From IMG/VR virus record IMGVR_UViG_3300031523_000010, positions 1-22,475 of that record: a stretch of 22,475 nucleotides of DNA; one strand, given 5' to 3'. Positions within the stretch are counted from its first letter, which is position 1, and every line of letters starts with the position of its first letter. Below, in pieces: positions 1 through 7,298 of the stretch. This stretch comes from a virus. The notes under the pieces were generated by a model. That model saw nothing but the letters and a program-made list of their open reading frames with translations, did no database searches and was not told where the DNA came from. A program made the translations under genes and the position numbers.

Positions 1-1479
1 ATCGACCTCGAAATGTTCATCAAACCATGGCGGCATTGTACCTGAATCTGTAGGGATAGCGATACTAGTAAAACGTCCATATTTTTGTGTGATGTAAAAT
101 ACTTTAATCTTGGATCCAGAACGAATCGGTTCACTATCCAAGTCCTTAAATTTCGTAAGGCATTCATTATAGTTAATCGATGCTGCTACATGTCCAGGTA
201 GTCTCGCTAATTTTCCATCTGGTCCAATCCCACGATTGTGTGCATCTGTATAACTCTCAACATTTTTTACACCTTTGGGTAATCCAATATCGAACGTTGG
301 CATAATGTGGGATACTTGTGCTCTATAATCAATGATAAAATCATCGATAACATCCCATGAATCATTTCCATCCAAAACCATATTTACTACATCTTCCAGG
401 AATTTTTGGATAGGTTTGGGAGTAGTGGTCTTTTTCATCTCAAGACCCATAGCTTTAAGCTTGTCAACTCTATATCCATCCAAATCAACTAATTTCAGAA
501 CATACCGTTTTTTTGTTACAAAAATCCCACGCTTTGCTACTACTTCTCTATCACATGCGATAATCCCATCATATTCGGGTTGAATGCAAAAAGCATCTTT
601 ACAAAATTTATCAAAGGATTTATCAGCAATCTTACCAATCTCATCAGCAATGAGTACAGCTTCGTCGATGACCTGGTCATATGTTGATGCATTGCCCGTT
701 TCACCAGCATGTGTCTTGAAATATATACTGTCGGTATTGTGTACTAACACACCGTTTGCAAAGAATGTGTGAGTGCCTTCAACTGAAATGTCATATACAG
801 GATCCGAATATTCAGTTAATGTAACGGATGTGGCGGTTATAATATTGGATGTGGAAGATAAGAACATCGTATTACCGATTTCAATATCTGTAGGTCTCAC
901 CTCAATCATCCCATGTTTGGTATATTCAATCAGTGAATGATCTTCAGTTACGATAATACTGGTATTGTCACTGAATGACACGGTGTACACAGGTTTACTG
1001 ACCTGATGTCTCATTACATACAGTACTCGTCTGTAACATAGTTCTTTTGAATGTTCATCGTATGTGAGTACTGAGATATCCGTTGGATGGCAGTACTCTT
1101 TTGATTCGATGGTGTTATCGATATTAGTAAATATATCCTCAATTGGAACTTTTCTTCTATCTTCCAATTGAATGATAGAATCTTTTCCTACCGAATCACC
1201 ATATACGATGGACTCAGAGTGCATATCATATTTACCATCCAACACCAATGCCGTTTGAGCACCCATATGTTCCAGGATAGCACGTCCTGTCCCTGTGGTG
1301 CTTTGACTCAACCTGAGATCGAAGAATCTAAACCAAAAGTTACCTAGACAACCATATGCCGCATTCTGTTGGATCTTCTTAACATACTGCAGTCGATCAT
1401 AATAAGCTGCTTCATCTATTAGTCTATCATATTCGACAGCATCTTCATCAGATATTTCTATACCGCCACGGATTTCCAT
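1..1479 (-). CDS. 43B: Family B DNA polymerase, C-terminal part (gp43B), with mini-intein; 3' end outside window
   Basis: Carries the polymerase motifs missing from the upstream gene. Motif B is KKIQQNAAYG (residues 34-43), aligning with KKILLNSLYG of T4 gp43. Motif C YGD-TDS is formed by Y93-G94-D95 and T249-D250-S251, separated by an intein (residues 96-248). After it come the KKRY motif and the stretch KLKAMGLEMKKTTTPKPIQ, close to KLKIMGLETQKSSTPKAVQ of T4 gp43. The frame is open for 493 codons to the window edge; by comparison with T4, a few dozen thumb residues remain outside. The ATG at 1479 overlaps the stop of gp43A by one base (TAATG), so translation is probably coupled. Seen: motifs, overlap, open frame. 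Family knowledge: replicative polymerase working with clamp and helicase. Inference: gp43A and the spliced gp43B associate into one enzyme. Confidence 0.95.
   Translation of the reverse strand, partial: MEIRGGIEISDEDAVEYDRLIDEAAYYDRLQYVKKIQQNAAYGCLGNFWFRFFDLRLSQSTTGTGRAILEHMGAQTALVLDGKYDMHSESIVYGDSVGKDSIIQLEDRRKVPIEDIFTNIDNTIESKEYCHPTDISVLTYDEHSKELCYRRVLYVMRHQVSKPVYTVSFSDNTSIIVTEDHSLIEYTKHGMIEVRPTDIEIGNTMFLSSTSNIITATSVTLTEYSDPVYDISVEGTHTFFANGVLVHNTDSIYFKTHAGETGNASTYDQVIDEAVLIADEIGKIADKSFDKFCKDAFCIQPEYDGIIACDREVVAKRGIFVTKKRYVLKLVDLDGYRVDKLKAMGLEMKKTTTPKPIQKFLEDVVNMVLDGNDSWDVIDDFIIDYRAQVSHIMPTFDIGLPKGVKNVESYTDAHNRGIGPDGKLARLPGHVAASINYNECLTKFKDLDSEPIRSGSKIKVFYITQKYGRFTSIAIPTDSGTMPPWFDEHFEVD
736..1194 (-). 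mobile_element. Mini-intein (153 residues) at polymerase motif C
   Basis: In-frame insertion between YGD and TDS of the polymerase active site. Block A begins SVGKDSIIQLEDRRKVPIED (Ser1 nucleophile). Block B is VYTVSFSDNTSIIVTEDHSL with the TxxH motif T-E-D-H. Blocks F and G are VYDISVEGTHTFFANG followed by VLVHN, with penultimate His and terminal Asn. The +1 extein residue is Thr249. Only about 40 residues lie between blocks B and F, so there is no room for a LAGLIDADG or HNH endonuclease. All residues expected for class 1 protein splicing are present, so splicing is inferred to work. Inteins at this polymerase site are known in archaea and some viruses; the combination with a split gene is the unusual part. 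Confidence 0.95.
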
Positions 1480-3059
1480 TACTTATACTTCTCCAATATT
1501 GCAGCTGCTGATTTCTTAGCACCATTCATTTTCTTCTTGTACACATCTCTATCTTTGAACCATGTGTGGAGCACCGTTGGAAACATTCCAGGAGTTGCCT
1601 GGTCGAAAATTGTACCATACCCAGAAATTGACCATTTGTGTTCAAACAAGATCTCCCTCCACTCTGCTCCTGTGTGGGTTTCAGTTTCACCATATTTGTC
1701 AATATCATCATAGTCCATTGTGACAGATTCGGTCGATGAATTCCTATGTATAATATCCCACGCAGAATGCCTTCCTCTGTCATCGTCAGTTAGAGATCCC
1801 CTCATTTGACCTATCAACTTTTCAGGGCTTATATTATTCATACGGATACTTGATGGATATAGGGATGTGATGTCTATGCTACCAATCCAACTATGCAATC
1901 CTTTTTGTGGATGCAACACCATAGCCCCAAAAGCTCCACCATCAATTTTTAACTTATTGTGATCGGGAACAACAACTCCGAGATTGTAGTGGCAGTGATT
2001 GATCAGAGCGAGGTCTACTAATTTGATCGTTCCAAATATGTTAGCTGGTAACCCACAAGATGAGTGATATAAAACACTAGCTAGTTGTATGTACCCCAGT
2101 TTCTCTTCAAACCCTCTCAATACCTCAGTATCACGAATGTTATATCTAATGAAGAAAACGAAATCATTTTTATATAATTTGGCTAGAGATCCGGTGTATG
2201 TCAGTTTAGGTAAATCAGGAAGAACCTCATTTGAGATTGCTTCCAGACTATATGATGGTCGACCATTCATTTCAAATTTCTTGAACAACTCCATATAGTC
2301 ATAACTAATCCTTCCACCCAAATCCACAGTCGTGCGATCCACTCCAAACACTTGTTGTAACCTATACTTTGGTGCTGCAGCTTCAGGGAATGACATTTTC
2401 TTAAAAAAGACATCACCCAATGATTTCTGAATTCTAGCACAAATGTATGGCGTATCAAAAAAATCTGAATTCCACCCACTTATGCAATCGGAGTCTTCAA
2501 TTTCATCCAAAAAAACCAACAACAACTCAGATTCTGTAGAAAACAATCGAATCTCGGTACCAGTTTCTTCACCCATAGCATACAGCTCATCATTTCCATT
2601 GCTATCCCACCCAGGTGGTGGTACTGCTAATACGAGTTGCTTACCAGACCATTCATGATATAACGCAATTGCATTAATTGGTGCGTAAGGATTTTCTACA
2701 CTGCTGAATCCAATCGTTTCATCATAATCGACTTCGATATCGTATAGAGTTATGTTCAACTTCGGGGGGTCTACATCATAATAATTTTCTGATAATACTT
2801 TGTATTCGGTACCAATGTCAGATTCATATCTGAGTGGTACGGGGTAAGCCTTATAATCATCGAGAGAAGTTTTAAATTCCCAATAACTATCAAATGTGCA
2901 CAGAGATACCTTATTCCCAAATATGCTAGTTATTTCACCGTGTGGGTCGGGAACATAGTATTCGAATATTCCCGGATAGGTTACAGCCTTCCGCCCACTA
3001 GCACTTCGTTCCCACACTATTACCTTATTTGATTTCTGTATTGCATTGATATAACTCAT
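1479..3059 (-). CDS. 43A: Family B DNA polymerase, N-terminal part (gp43A): 3'-5' exonuclease and motif A
   Basis: 526 residues covering the first ~60% of a T4 gp43-type polymerase. Exo I is YDIEVD (D107, E109), Exo II is SGWNSDFFDTPYI (D202) and Exo III is YNIRDTEVL (D310), so proofreading looks intact. Motif A is SIDITSLYPSS (D396), followed by NISPEKLIGQ, close to NISPETIRGQ in T4. The protein stops at AAAILEKYK, inside the helical region before motif B, where T4 gp43 continues without a break. The stop codon shares a base with the start of gp43B. Alone it lacks motifs B and C and should not polymerise. It follows a tail-like gene by 9 nt. No good Shine-Dalgarno is visible, so it may also rely on coupling. 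Confidence 0.95.
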   Translation of the reverse strand: MSYINAIQKSNKVIVWERSASGRKAVTYPGIFEYYVPDPHGEITSIFGNKVSLCTFDSYWEFKTSLDDYKAYPVPLRYESDIGTEYKVLSENYYDVDPPKLNITLYDIEVDYDETIGFSSVENPYAPINAIALYHEWSGKQLVLAVPPPGWDSNGNDELYAMGEETGTEIRLFSTESELLLVFLDEIEDSDCISGWNSDFFDTPYICARIQKSLGDVFFKKMSFPEAAAPKYRLQQVFGVDRTTVDLGGRISYDYMELFKKFEMNGRPSYSLEAISNEVLPDLPKLTYTGSLAKLYKNDFVFFIRYNIRDTEVLRGFEEKLGYIQLASVLYHSSCGLPANIFGTIKLVDLALINHCHYNLGVVVPDHNKLKIDGGAFGAMVLHPQKGLHSWIGSIDITSLYPSSIRMNNISPEKLIGQMRGSLTDDDRGRHSAWDIIHRNSSTESVTMDYDDIDKYGETETHTGAEWREILFEHKWSISGYGTIFDQATPGMFPTVLHTWFKDRDVYKKKMNGAKKSAAAILEKYK

Positions 3060-3068
3060 ACCACGGTC

Positions 3069-3830
3069 TCAAATTTGTTGTGTATAATCAATTCTCCAAC
3101 CTTTTGCGTCATTTTGGTATGTAAATGTCGCAACGATCCCTTTAGTGTTCAATATCACTGGAGTGGGTTCACCATTTATTTTACATCCTTTATACCCAGC
3201 CACAGTACACGGATTTACATCAAAACAATGCTCATCATCAAATACCTTAATATAGTCACCACGCTCATATATTGATGGTAGATATATTAACTTTTCACGG
3301 TCAGTGGTATTGACGAATAGCACTTCACTGCTGGATGACTGGTGCCTGTTCCCAACATCTATGCTTTCTTGTTTAGTCTGGAAGTCTTCGGGAGCAAAAT
3401 TGCCACTATGGTATACTGTGTTGTCCCTCCAAGCCAATCGCTCGCTGTCAGCCTTAATAAGAGATCCACCCACATCAGCGTTCCAAATTTCCCACCCCTT
3501 TGCTTCGGTCATCCCGTGTCCGCTTATGATCAGTCTAGCATATTCGCAATGTTCAGCTAACGTGACCTTGTTGTATGTACTTCCCAATGACCCCTTCTGT
3601 TTAGTTAATGATATGTTAATACAATCCAGTGATACCAGATTAGTGACGGCCATATTATTATCGTCGGCTACTTGAATCCATCCCGGTTGCCTTGCATTAT
3701 ATACATAAAGTCCAGCCTTGACCTTATCATATTGTTTGACAACGAAACAAATTCGTCCATGATCAGCTGGGACTCCCCTTGCCAACTTTGTTACCATTGC
3801 TAGTTGGTGCATACCAATTGGATCTGACAT
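3069..3830 (-). CDS. Putative virion or tail-fibre-associated protein
   Basis: 253 residues from the ATG at 3830; a TTG three codons upstream is an alternative start. I chose the ATG because its context (AATAATGTCA) is the same as that of the neighbouring CYTH gene. The segment NTVYHSGNF is a phrase common in phage tail fibres and structural proteins. GWIQVADD and the closing GWRIDYTQQI also resemble repeats in phage adhesion or tail proteins. No signal peptide or membrane segment. A perfect late-promoter octamer (TATAAATA) lies about 80 nt upstream inside the CYTH gene, which fits late structural expression. Its place directly ahead of the polymerase is odd for a tail gene. The structural role is inferred from short motifs only. 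Confidence 0.6.
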   Translation of the reverse strand: MSDPIGMHQLAMVTKLARGVPADHGRICFVVKQYDKVKAGLYVYNARQPGWIQVADDNNMAVTNLVSLDCINISLTKQKGSLGSTYNKVTLAEHCEYARLIISGHGMTEAKGWEIWNADVGGSLIKADSERLAWRDNTVYHSGNFAPEDFQTKQESIDVGNRHQSSSSEVLFVNTTDREKLIYLPSIYERGDYIKVFDDEHCFDVNPCTVAGYKGCKINGEPTPVILNTKGIVATFTYQNDAKGWRIDYTQQI

Positions 3831-3861
3831 TATTTTCAAGGGAGTACCTGCTGTTAGTGGG

Positions 3862-4356
3862 TTAGGGATTCCAATGCTTATATGGCATTAGACTTAATTG
3901 TAGATTTGTGTATTTATAATCAGAAGTTATATCCTGTCCGATCCATGGGGGGAGAGTGAACTCTTGTGTTTCAGATTTAAGTTCAACCTCAGCTATGACG
4001 AGTCCATGGTTGGACCCATGGAACACATCTATTTCCCACACAATGCCATCATCCAATTGCTCGATCATGTGTCTAGTCTTATCTATCATCGAATTGGGGG
4101 CATTTACTAACCAACCAATCGCATCAATGACAGGAACTACAGTTTCAGTCTCTGTTCTAGTGATATCACTGATTCGCTGCTTGACTGTATGTGTAGCGGA
4201 TGAGAATCCAAATCCTTCTGTGACTCTCATTCGTTCACAATTACCATCCTTCAACTCAACGTATGATTGTATAATACGTTGAGTTAATTGGATCTCAGCA
4301 TTGGTCCAGCTATCATCTATCAATAGAAACCTGCGTTCTATTTCTAGATTTGACAT
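3862..4356 (-). CDS. CYTH-domain triphosphate tunnel metalloenzyme
   Basis: 164 residues. It begins with the CYTH signature ExExR (E5-I-E7-R-R-F-L). It also has the alternating charged residues of the tunnel: E41-R-M-R44, K59 in THTVKQR, K93/R95, WEID (E108, D110) and VIAEVEL (E123, E125). The C-terminal PPWIGQDITSDYKYTN resembles the W-x-G-x-(E/D)-V/I-T-x-D-x-x-Y-x-N end of small bacterial triphosphatases. Members hydrolyse inorganic triphosphate or nucleoside triphosphates, or act as class IV adenylate cyclases or thiamine triphosphatases; the substrate cannot be told from sequence. Its ATG overlaps the dsbA stop as TAATG, so the two are co-translated. The 3' end contains a TATAAATA that may serve the next gene. 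Confidence 0.85.
   Translation of the reverse strand: MSNLEIERRFLLIDDSWTNAEIQLTQRIIQSYVELKDGNCERMRVTEGFGFSSATHTVKQRISDITRTETETVVPVIDAIGWLVNAPNSMIDKTRHMIEQLDDGIVWEIDVFHGSNHGLVIAEVELKSETQEFTLPPWIGQDITSDYKYTNLQLSLMPYKHWNP
3911..3918 (-). promoter_or_regulatory. Perfect T4-type late promoter core inside the CYTH gene
   Basis: The minus strand reads TATAAATAC, identical to the T4 late core TATAAATA and followed by AC as in the extended consensus. It is about 80 nt upstream of the tail-like gene's ATG (3830). Because it lies in coding DNA, and an AT-rich 22-kb window should contain a few such octamers by chance, position is the main support. Confidence 0.45.
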
Positions 4357-4667
4357 TATTGGACCGATGTGGTTGCTGCAGGTGCGGCTGATTGATCACC
4401 AACCAGCGTTTCGATGAAAGTTTCAAAATCTTCATTTTCTGCTGCTTGCGCTTGATAATTTTCTTTGAAGAATGTAGTAGCCGCCTTTAAAATCAATTTC
4501 TTGCTAATTTCAAACTCCTCACTGAGAGCTTCGACGATTTCCTTTTTTGCTTCTGTCTCCCCCTTAACTCGGGCGAGGCAGTTCACAACTTCATTAATAC
4601 CAGCTTTGAGTTTCTTACGATCTTCGGGGCTAGAAGGCATTATCAGTTCTTGATATTCGTGGGACAT
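4356..4667 (-). CDS. dsbA: DsbA-like dsDNA-binding late transcription factor
   Basis: 103 residues, mostly helical and charged. The central part EALSEEFEISKKLILKAATT followed by FFKENYQ matches my memory of the phage DsbA family, in which a helical core ends in a (K/R)KxxYHKQN-type stretch. T4 DsbA binds double-stranded DNA near late promoters and modulates late transcription. The tail after residue ~90 is Ala/Thr-rich and probably disordered. It is the first gene behind a sigma70-like promoter (4704-4732) and overlaps the CYTH gene by one base. There is a weak purine run (AGAGAG) upstream of the ATG. The family call rests on pattern memory; a profile search against Phage_DsbA would decide it. 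Confidence 0.65.
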   Translation of the reverse strand: MSHEYQELIMPSSPEDRKKLKAGINEVVNCLARVKGETEAKKEIVEALSEEFEISKKLILKAATTFFKENYQAQAAENEDFETFIETLVGDQSAAPAATTSVQ

Positions 4668-4703
4668 ATTGGATACTCTCTACAGTTGGTTATTAGAAAC
4701 TGC

Positions 4704-4732
4704 ATTGTATTCTGAATGAGATGAGAGTTCAA
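4704..4732 (-). promoter_or_regulatory. Sigma70-type promoter for dsbA-CYTH
   Basis: The minus strand has TTGAAC (4727-4732), a 17-bp spacer and TACAAT (4704-4709). The predicted start near 4697 leaves a leader of about 30 nt before the dsbA ATG. It lies in the only sizeable gap of this operon (4668-4768). Confidence 0.5.
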
Positions 4733-4768
4733 CAAGACCCAACAGGGTATATATGTGATATGGTTGTG

Positions 4769-5356
4769 CTATTTGAACCAGGTTGTGTAGTTACCGGGGA
4801 ACATCTTTGGATCATATACATATGGGGTGGTGGATTCCATACATATCCGCATTAGGTGCAATGTACCAACTTGTACATTGCTGACAGAGTTTATGAATCT
4901 TGGATCGCTGGGATATATGATAAGGGTCCCCCGACGTGGGTTGAATCCAAATTTGTGATTAGGAAATTCCAACTTTCCACCATAACATTCAAACTCTGGA
5001 TCAATGGGGGCTGTATCGTTATAATCTGTGAGGAATAATACTCCACAAAAATCACGCCGTTTCGTTTTGATCCACTGTGTCTTCACATATGTCGAACTTT
5101 CACATTGTGGATCAGAACCAACACCAGATGGGATTCGCTCGAAGTTCACTGGCTCCACTAGCTTGTTGGTGGTCTCAAATTGTTGTTCAATCTGTGGGAG
5201 GATGACGTTGATTTTATCGATGATAATATCAGAAAAAGCATCATCCGTCGTGTGGGATGCTTTTTCTGCAATAACCCATCCCGTTTGATCTACTATATTT
5301 TCACATAGTGATGGGGAGATGAAGTTTTCATATATTAAGAAAGGTGACTTATTCAT
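4769..5356 (-). CDS. 2OG-Fe(II) oxygenase-like protein lacking canonical iron ligands
   Basis: 195 residues with the layout of phage prolyl-4-hydroxylase-like proteins. An N-terminal FLIYENFISPSLCENIV helix segment is followed by the core strands DFCGVLFLTDYND (102-114), YGGKLEFP (125-132), FNPRRGTLIIYPSD (138-151) and VGTLHLMRI (163-171). In active members a His-x-Asp precedes the first of these strands and a second His sits in the motif PHxV. Here the first region reads DPQCESSTY and the second FINSV, so no HxD is visible and Asn156 occupies the distal His position. The 2-oxoglutarate-binding Arg could be R170. It may be a non-catalytic binding protein, or my alignment may be off. Its start overlaps the preceding gene as TAATG. 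Confidence 0.5.
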   Translation of the reverse strand: MNKSPFLIYENFISPSLCENIVDQTGWVIAEKASHTTDDAFSDIIIDKINVILPQIEQQFETTNKLVEPVNFERIPSGVGSDPQCESSTYVKTQWIKTKRRDFCGVLFLTDYNDTAPIDPEFECYGGKLEFPNHKFGFNPRRGTLIIYPSDPRFINSVSNVQVGTLHLMRICMESTTPYVYDPKMFPGNYTTWFK

Positions 5357-6201
5357 TAATATTTAATATTTTCATTCATCATTTTTATGGTGGATTGCTT
5401 AATGTGGTGAATTACATCTCGCAATGTGACATTAGATGATAACATATACTCCACAATTTTTGTAATATCTTCATCATTCGATTTGATCTGATTTACTATA
5501 TTGACATTGTCAAATGGTGATTCGTACACAGCCCAATCGATGGATTCTGATACGTTGGTATGGATTGTGAAGTCTCCACGCTGCAATAAATTCTTCCCTA
5601 TCAATAGTGGAGTCATACCAGTTCTGTCATTTAAATTACATTCAACACCCTGTATGGTTTTTCCAGCTATATCCATGGTGAACTTAACAATAGGTCTCGA
5701 TTCATCAGAATCACTATCAGCTTGTTTAACTTGCATGGTACTAGCTACGGCCATACTATACTGGCTGCCATTAATACTAAAACGTACTGTATTGTCGGAC
5801 ATAGATATATTTTCGGCATGCAACGAACACATATCAGCACCAGTATCTATCTTAGCATGAATGGGTCTACCAGCATCAATACTGTGTATCCTAACAGACT
5901 CTTCATAACCTAACTCAGTACCTTCTACAATGACAGGAAGTTCGACACACCGTACAGCAATTGGAACCATTGACAGATTTGGAGTAGCATCCCAAGCGAA
6001 TGCTAAAGCGTTCGATGATGTATCAGACTCGTACACCATCACATACTTTTTTGATTCGGTTATCATTTCTAATATGGTCGTTGGGGTAGACATTTTATAT
6101 TGATACACATCATCACCAACCGTAAACGATAGGGGTAGTTGATCTGACAATGTGCCACGCAAAAAACGTTGTTCCAACTGTGAGACTGTATTGTACTGCA
6201 T
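5356..6201 (-). CDS. Retropepsin-like (RimB / Zn_protease-type) protein
   Basis: 281 residues. The central domain has HAKIDTGADMCSLHA (115-129) with an aspartic-protease-type D119-T-G, then VRFSINGSQY and, near 189-212, NLNDRTGMTPLLIGKNLLQR followed by GDFTI. This order matches the family annotated as putative ATP-dependent zinc protease (KAKIDTGAKTSSLHA ... LLGR). That family is now thought to have a retropepsin fold and often neighbours RimK-type ATP-grasp ligases. No RimK is present here. The first 80 residues and the last 60 (helical) are unrecognised. The gene overlaps its upstream neighbour (nuclease) and downstream neighbour (2OG-like) by one base each. A peptidase role on a phage or host protein is inferred; the substrate is unknown. 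Confidence 0.7.
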   Translation of the reverse strand: MQYNTVSQLEQRFLRGTLSDQLPLSFTVGDDVYQYKMSTPTTILEMITESKKYVMVYESDTSSNALAFAWDATPNLSMVPIAVRCVELPVIVEGTELGYEESVRIHSIDAGRPIHAKIDTGADMCSLHAENISMSDNTVRFSINGSQYSMAVASTMQVKQADSDSDESRPIVKFTMDIAGKTIQGVECNLNDRTGMTPLLIGKNLLQRGDFTIHTNVSESIDWAVYESPFDNVNIVNQIKSNDEDITKIVEYMLSSNVTLRDVIHHIKQSTIKMMNENIKY

Positions 6202-6875
6202 TATTTCACTCCATTATGAAACTTGGATATGCGTTTGAGTAGGGGCTCAATGTGTGCGTCTATCTTGTCTGTGTAGACAGTTGGCACAATCTCTTTTTCG
6301 ACCCCAATGATTATCACTATATTATCTATTGCTGTACCAAACATCTCATTGTACATTATTGCATACGCTGTGCACTGTAACATATAGTCACCAACAAGCT
6401 CCAGTGGTTTAAATTTGGTAGACGTTTTAAAATCTATTATCGATAGTATGCCATTATGTTCAGCCACACAGTCTACCCTTCCGGCAAGCTTGAGCATGTT
6501 GCTATATAGAGCAACTTCTTGAATTCTGACATTATCGACTTTCTTCAACGCCAATTTAGTACGGTTGAATAGTTTGACATTTTGTGTTGTGTGACCATTG
6601 ATATAGTCGGGGTCATTATTGACATACTTTTCGAGCATGTCATGAACAGCAGTTCCTCTATCAGCACAACGTTTGGTTTCTTTATCAGCCTTGACAGCGC
6701 CCATAGATTCTTTCCACGCAATGATCGCGGATTTGGGTTCAGATGATAATACTGTAGTTACAGATGGATACCGAATCCCTTCTGGGGTAACATACCACCG
6801 TTGCCCTCTAACTGACACGGTGGATAGGTCGACAGTTGTTGGTGGGGTGAGGTGGTTAAACCTATTCTTGCTCAT
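6201..6875 (-). CDS. PD-(D/E)XK exonuclease (Cas4/RecB/MGME1-like)
   Basis: 224 residues with the motifs of a RecB-type nuclease. There is a helix with RGTAVHDMLE (73-82, catalytic-type His78), then E120, AGRVDCV (D135), SIIDFKTSTK (D148, K150) and QCTAYA (Q167, Y171). The order H...E...GxxD...DxK...QxxxY is that of Cas4, AddB and mitochondrial MGME1 nucleases. No four-cysteine Fe-S cluster is seen, which favours an MGME1-like single-strand exonuclease over Cas4. It could trim DNA ends in phage recombination, replication or host DNA breakdown. Its start lies 14 nt inside the preceding gene, and its stop overlaps the next gene's ATG. Confidence 0.85.
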   Translation of the reverse strand: MSKNRFNHLTPPTTVDLSTVSVRGQRWYVTPEGIRYPSVTTVLSSEPKSAIIAWKESMGAVKADKETKRCADRGTAVHDMLEKYVNNDPDYINGHTTQNVKLFNRTKLALKKVDNVRIQEVALYSNMLKLAGRVDCVAEHNGILSIIDFKTSTKFKPLELVGDYMLQCTAYAIMYNEMFGTAIDNIVIIIGVEKEIVPTVYTDKIDAHIEPLLKRISKFHNGVK

Positions 6876-7296
6876 TCAGTGTGATATCATTTAGGTATTT
6901 CACAAACGTCATCCCTGATGTTACCATCGGTTTGATTGTTGTTGAGGGAGTTGTACTTTTTGATAAGTTTGTATTGAGCTTTGTAACTCGTTTGGATATT
7001 TGGGTTTTCTTCTTAACACCAGTCTTCCGCACTCTAATAGCACCTTTCGTTCGTGCAACCACTCGTCCATGCCTAACTTTAGCTGGATCAGCTCGTTGAC
7101 CACAACTCTGTGGGCTTGCGGACAGTTTACCTTTCTTTTTTCCTGATGTGCAGCGATAATATTGAGTTATAGTAGTTCCAACCCGACGGAATGCTCTCTT
7201 GGCTCCTTCATCCAATTCATGATACTCACTTTCGGAGATAATATCGATGTCATAACCTTCAGTGTTTTTTTGTAGTTCTGAAATTAAACTTGACAT
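6862..7296 (-). CDS. Basic protein of unknown function
   Basis: 144 residues. The first 40 are acidic and helical, then comes a Lys/Arg-rich middle: YYRCTSGKKKGKLSASPQSC (residues ~47-66), followed by a long run rich in K, R and T. The phrase RCTSGxxKGxxxxxPxxC with two cysteines recalls small basic proteins of T4-like marine phages that I cannot name. The composition suggests nucleic-acid binding, perhaps DNA inside the head, but that is inference. The start is 2 nt after the stop of the preceding gene, and the 3' end overlaps the nuclease gene by 14 nt. Confidence 0.75.
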   Translation of the reverse strand: MSSLISELQKNTEGYDIDIISESEYHELDEGAKRAFRRVGTTITQYYRCTSGKKKGKLSASPQSCGQRADPAKVRHGRVVARTKGAIRVRKTGVKKKTQISKRVTKLNTNLSKSTTPSTTIKPMVTSGMTFVKYLNDITLNEQE

Positions 7297-7298
7297 TA

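Noticed and set aside
332-772. Two plus-strand open frames at the left end
   Set aside because: They are antisense to the polymerase C-terminal gene and its intein end, which is supported by conserved motifs throughout.
736-1194. Homing endonuclease inside the polymerase intein
   Set aside because: Only about 40 residues separate splicing blocks B and F, and no LAGLIDADG, HNH or GIY-YIG motif is present.
3831-3839. TTG start three codons upstream for the tail-like gene
   Set aside because: There is no Shine-Dalgarno for it, and the ATG at 3830 has the same context as the start of its neighbour.
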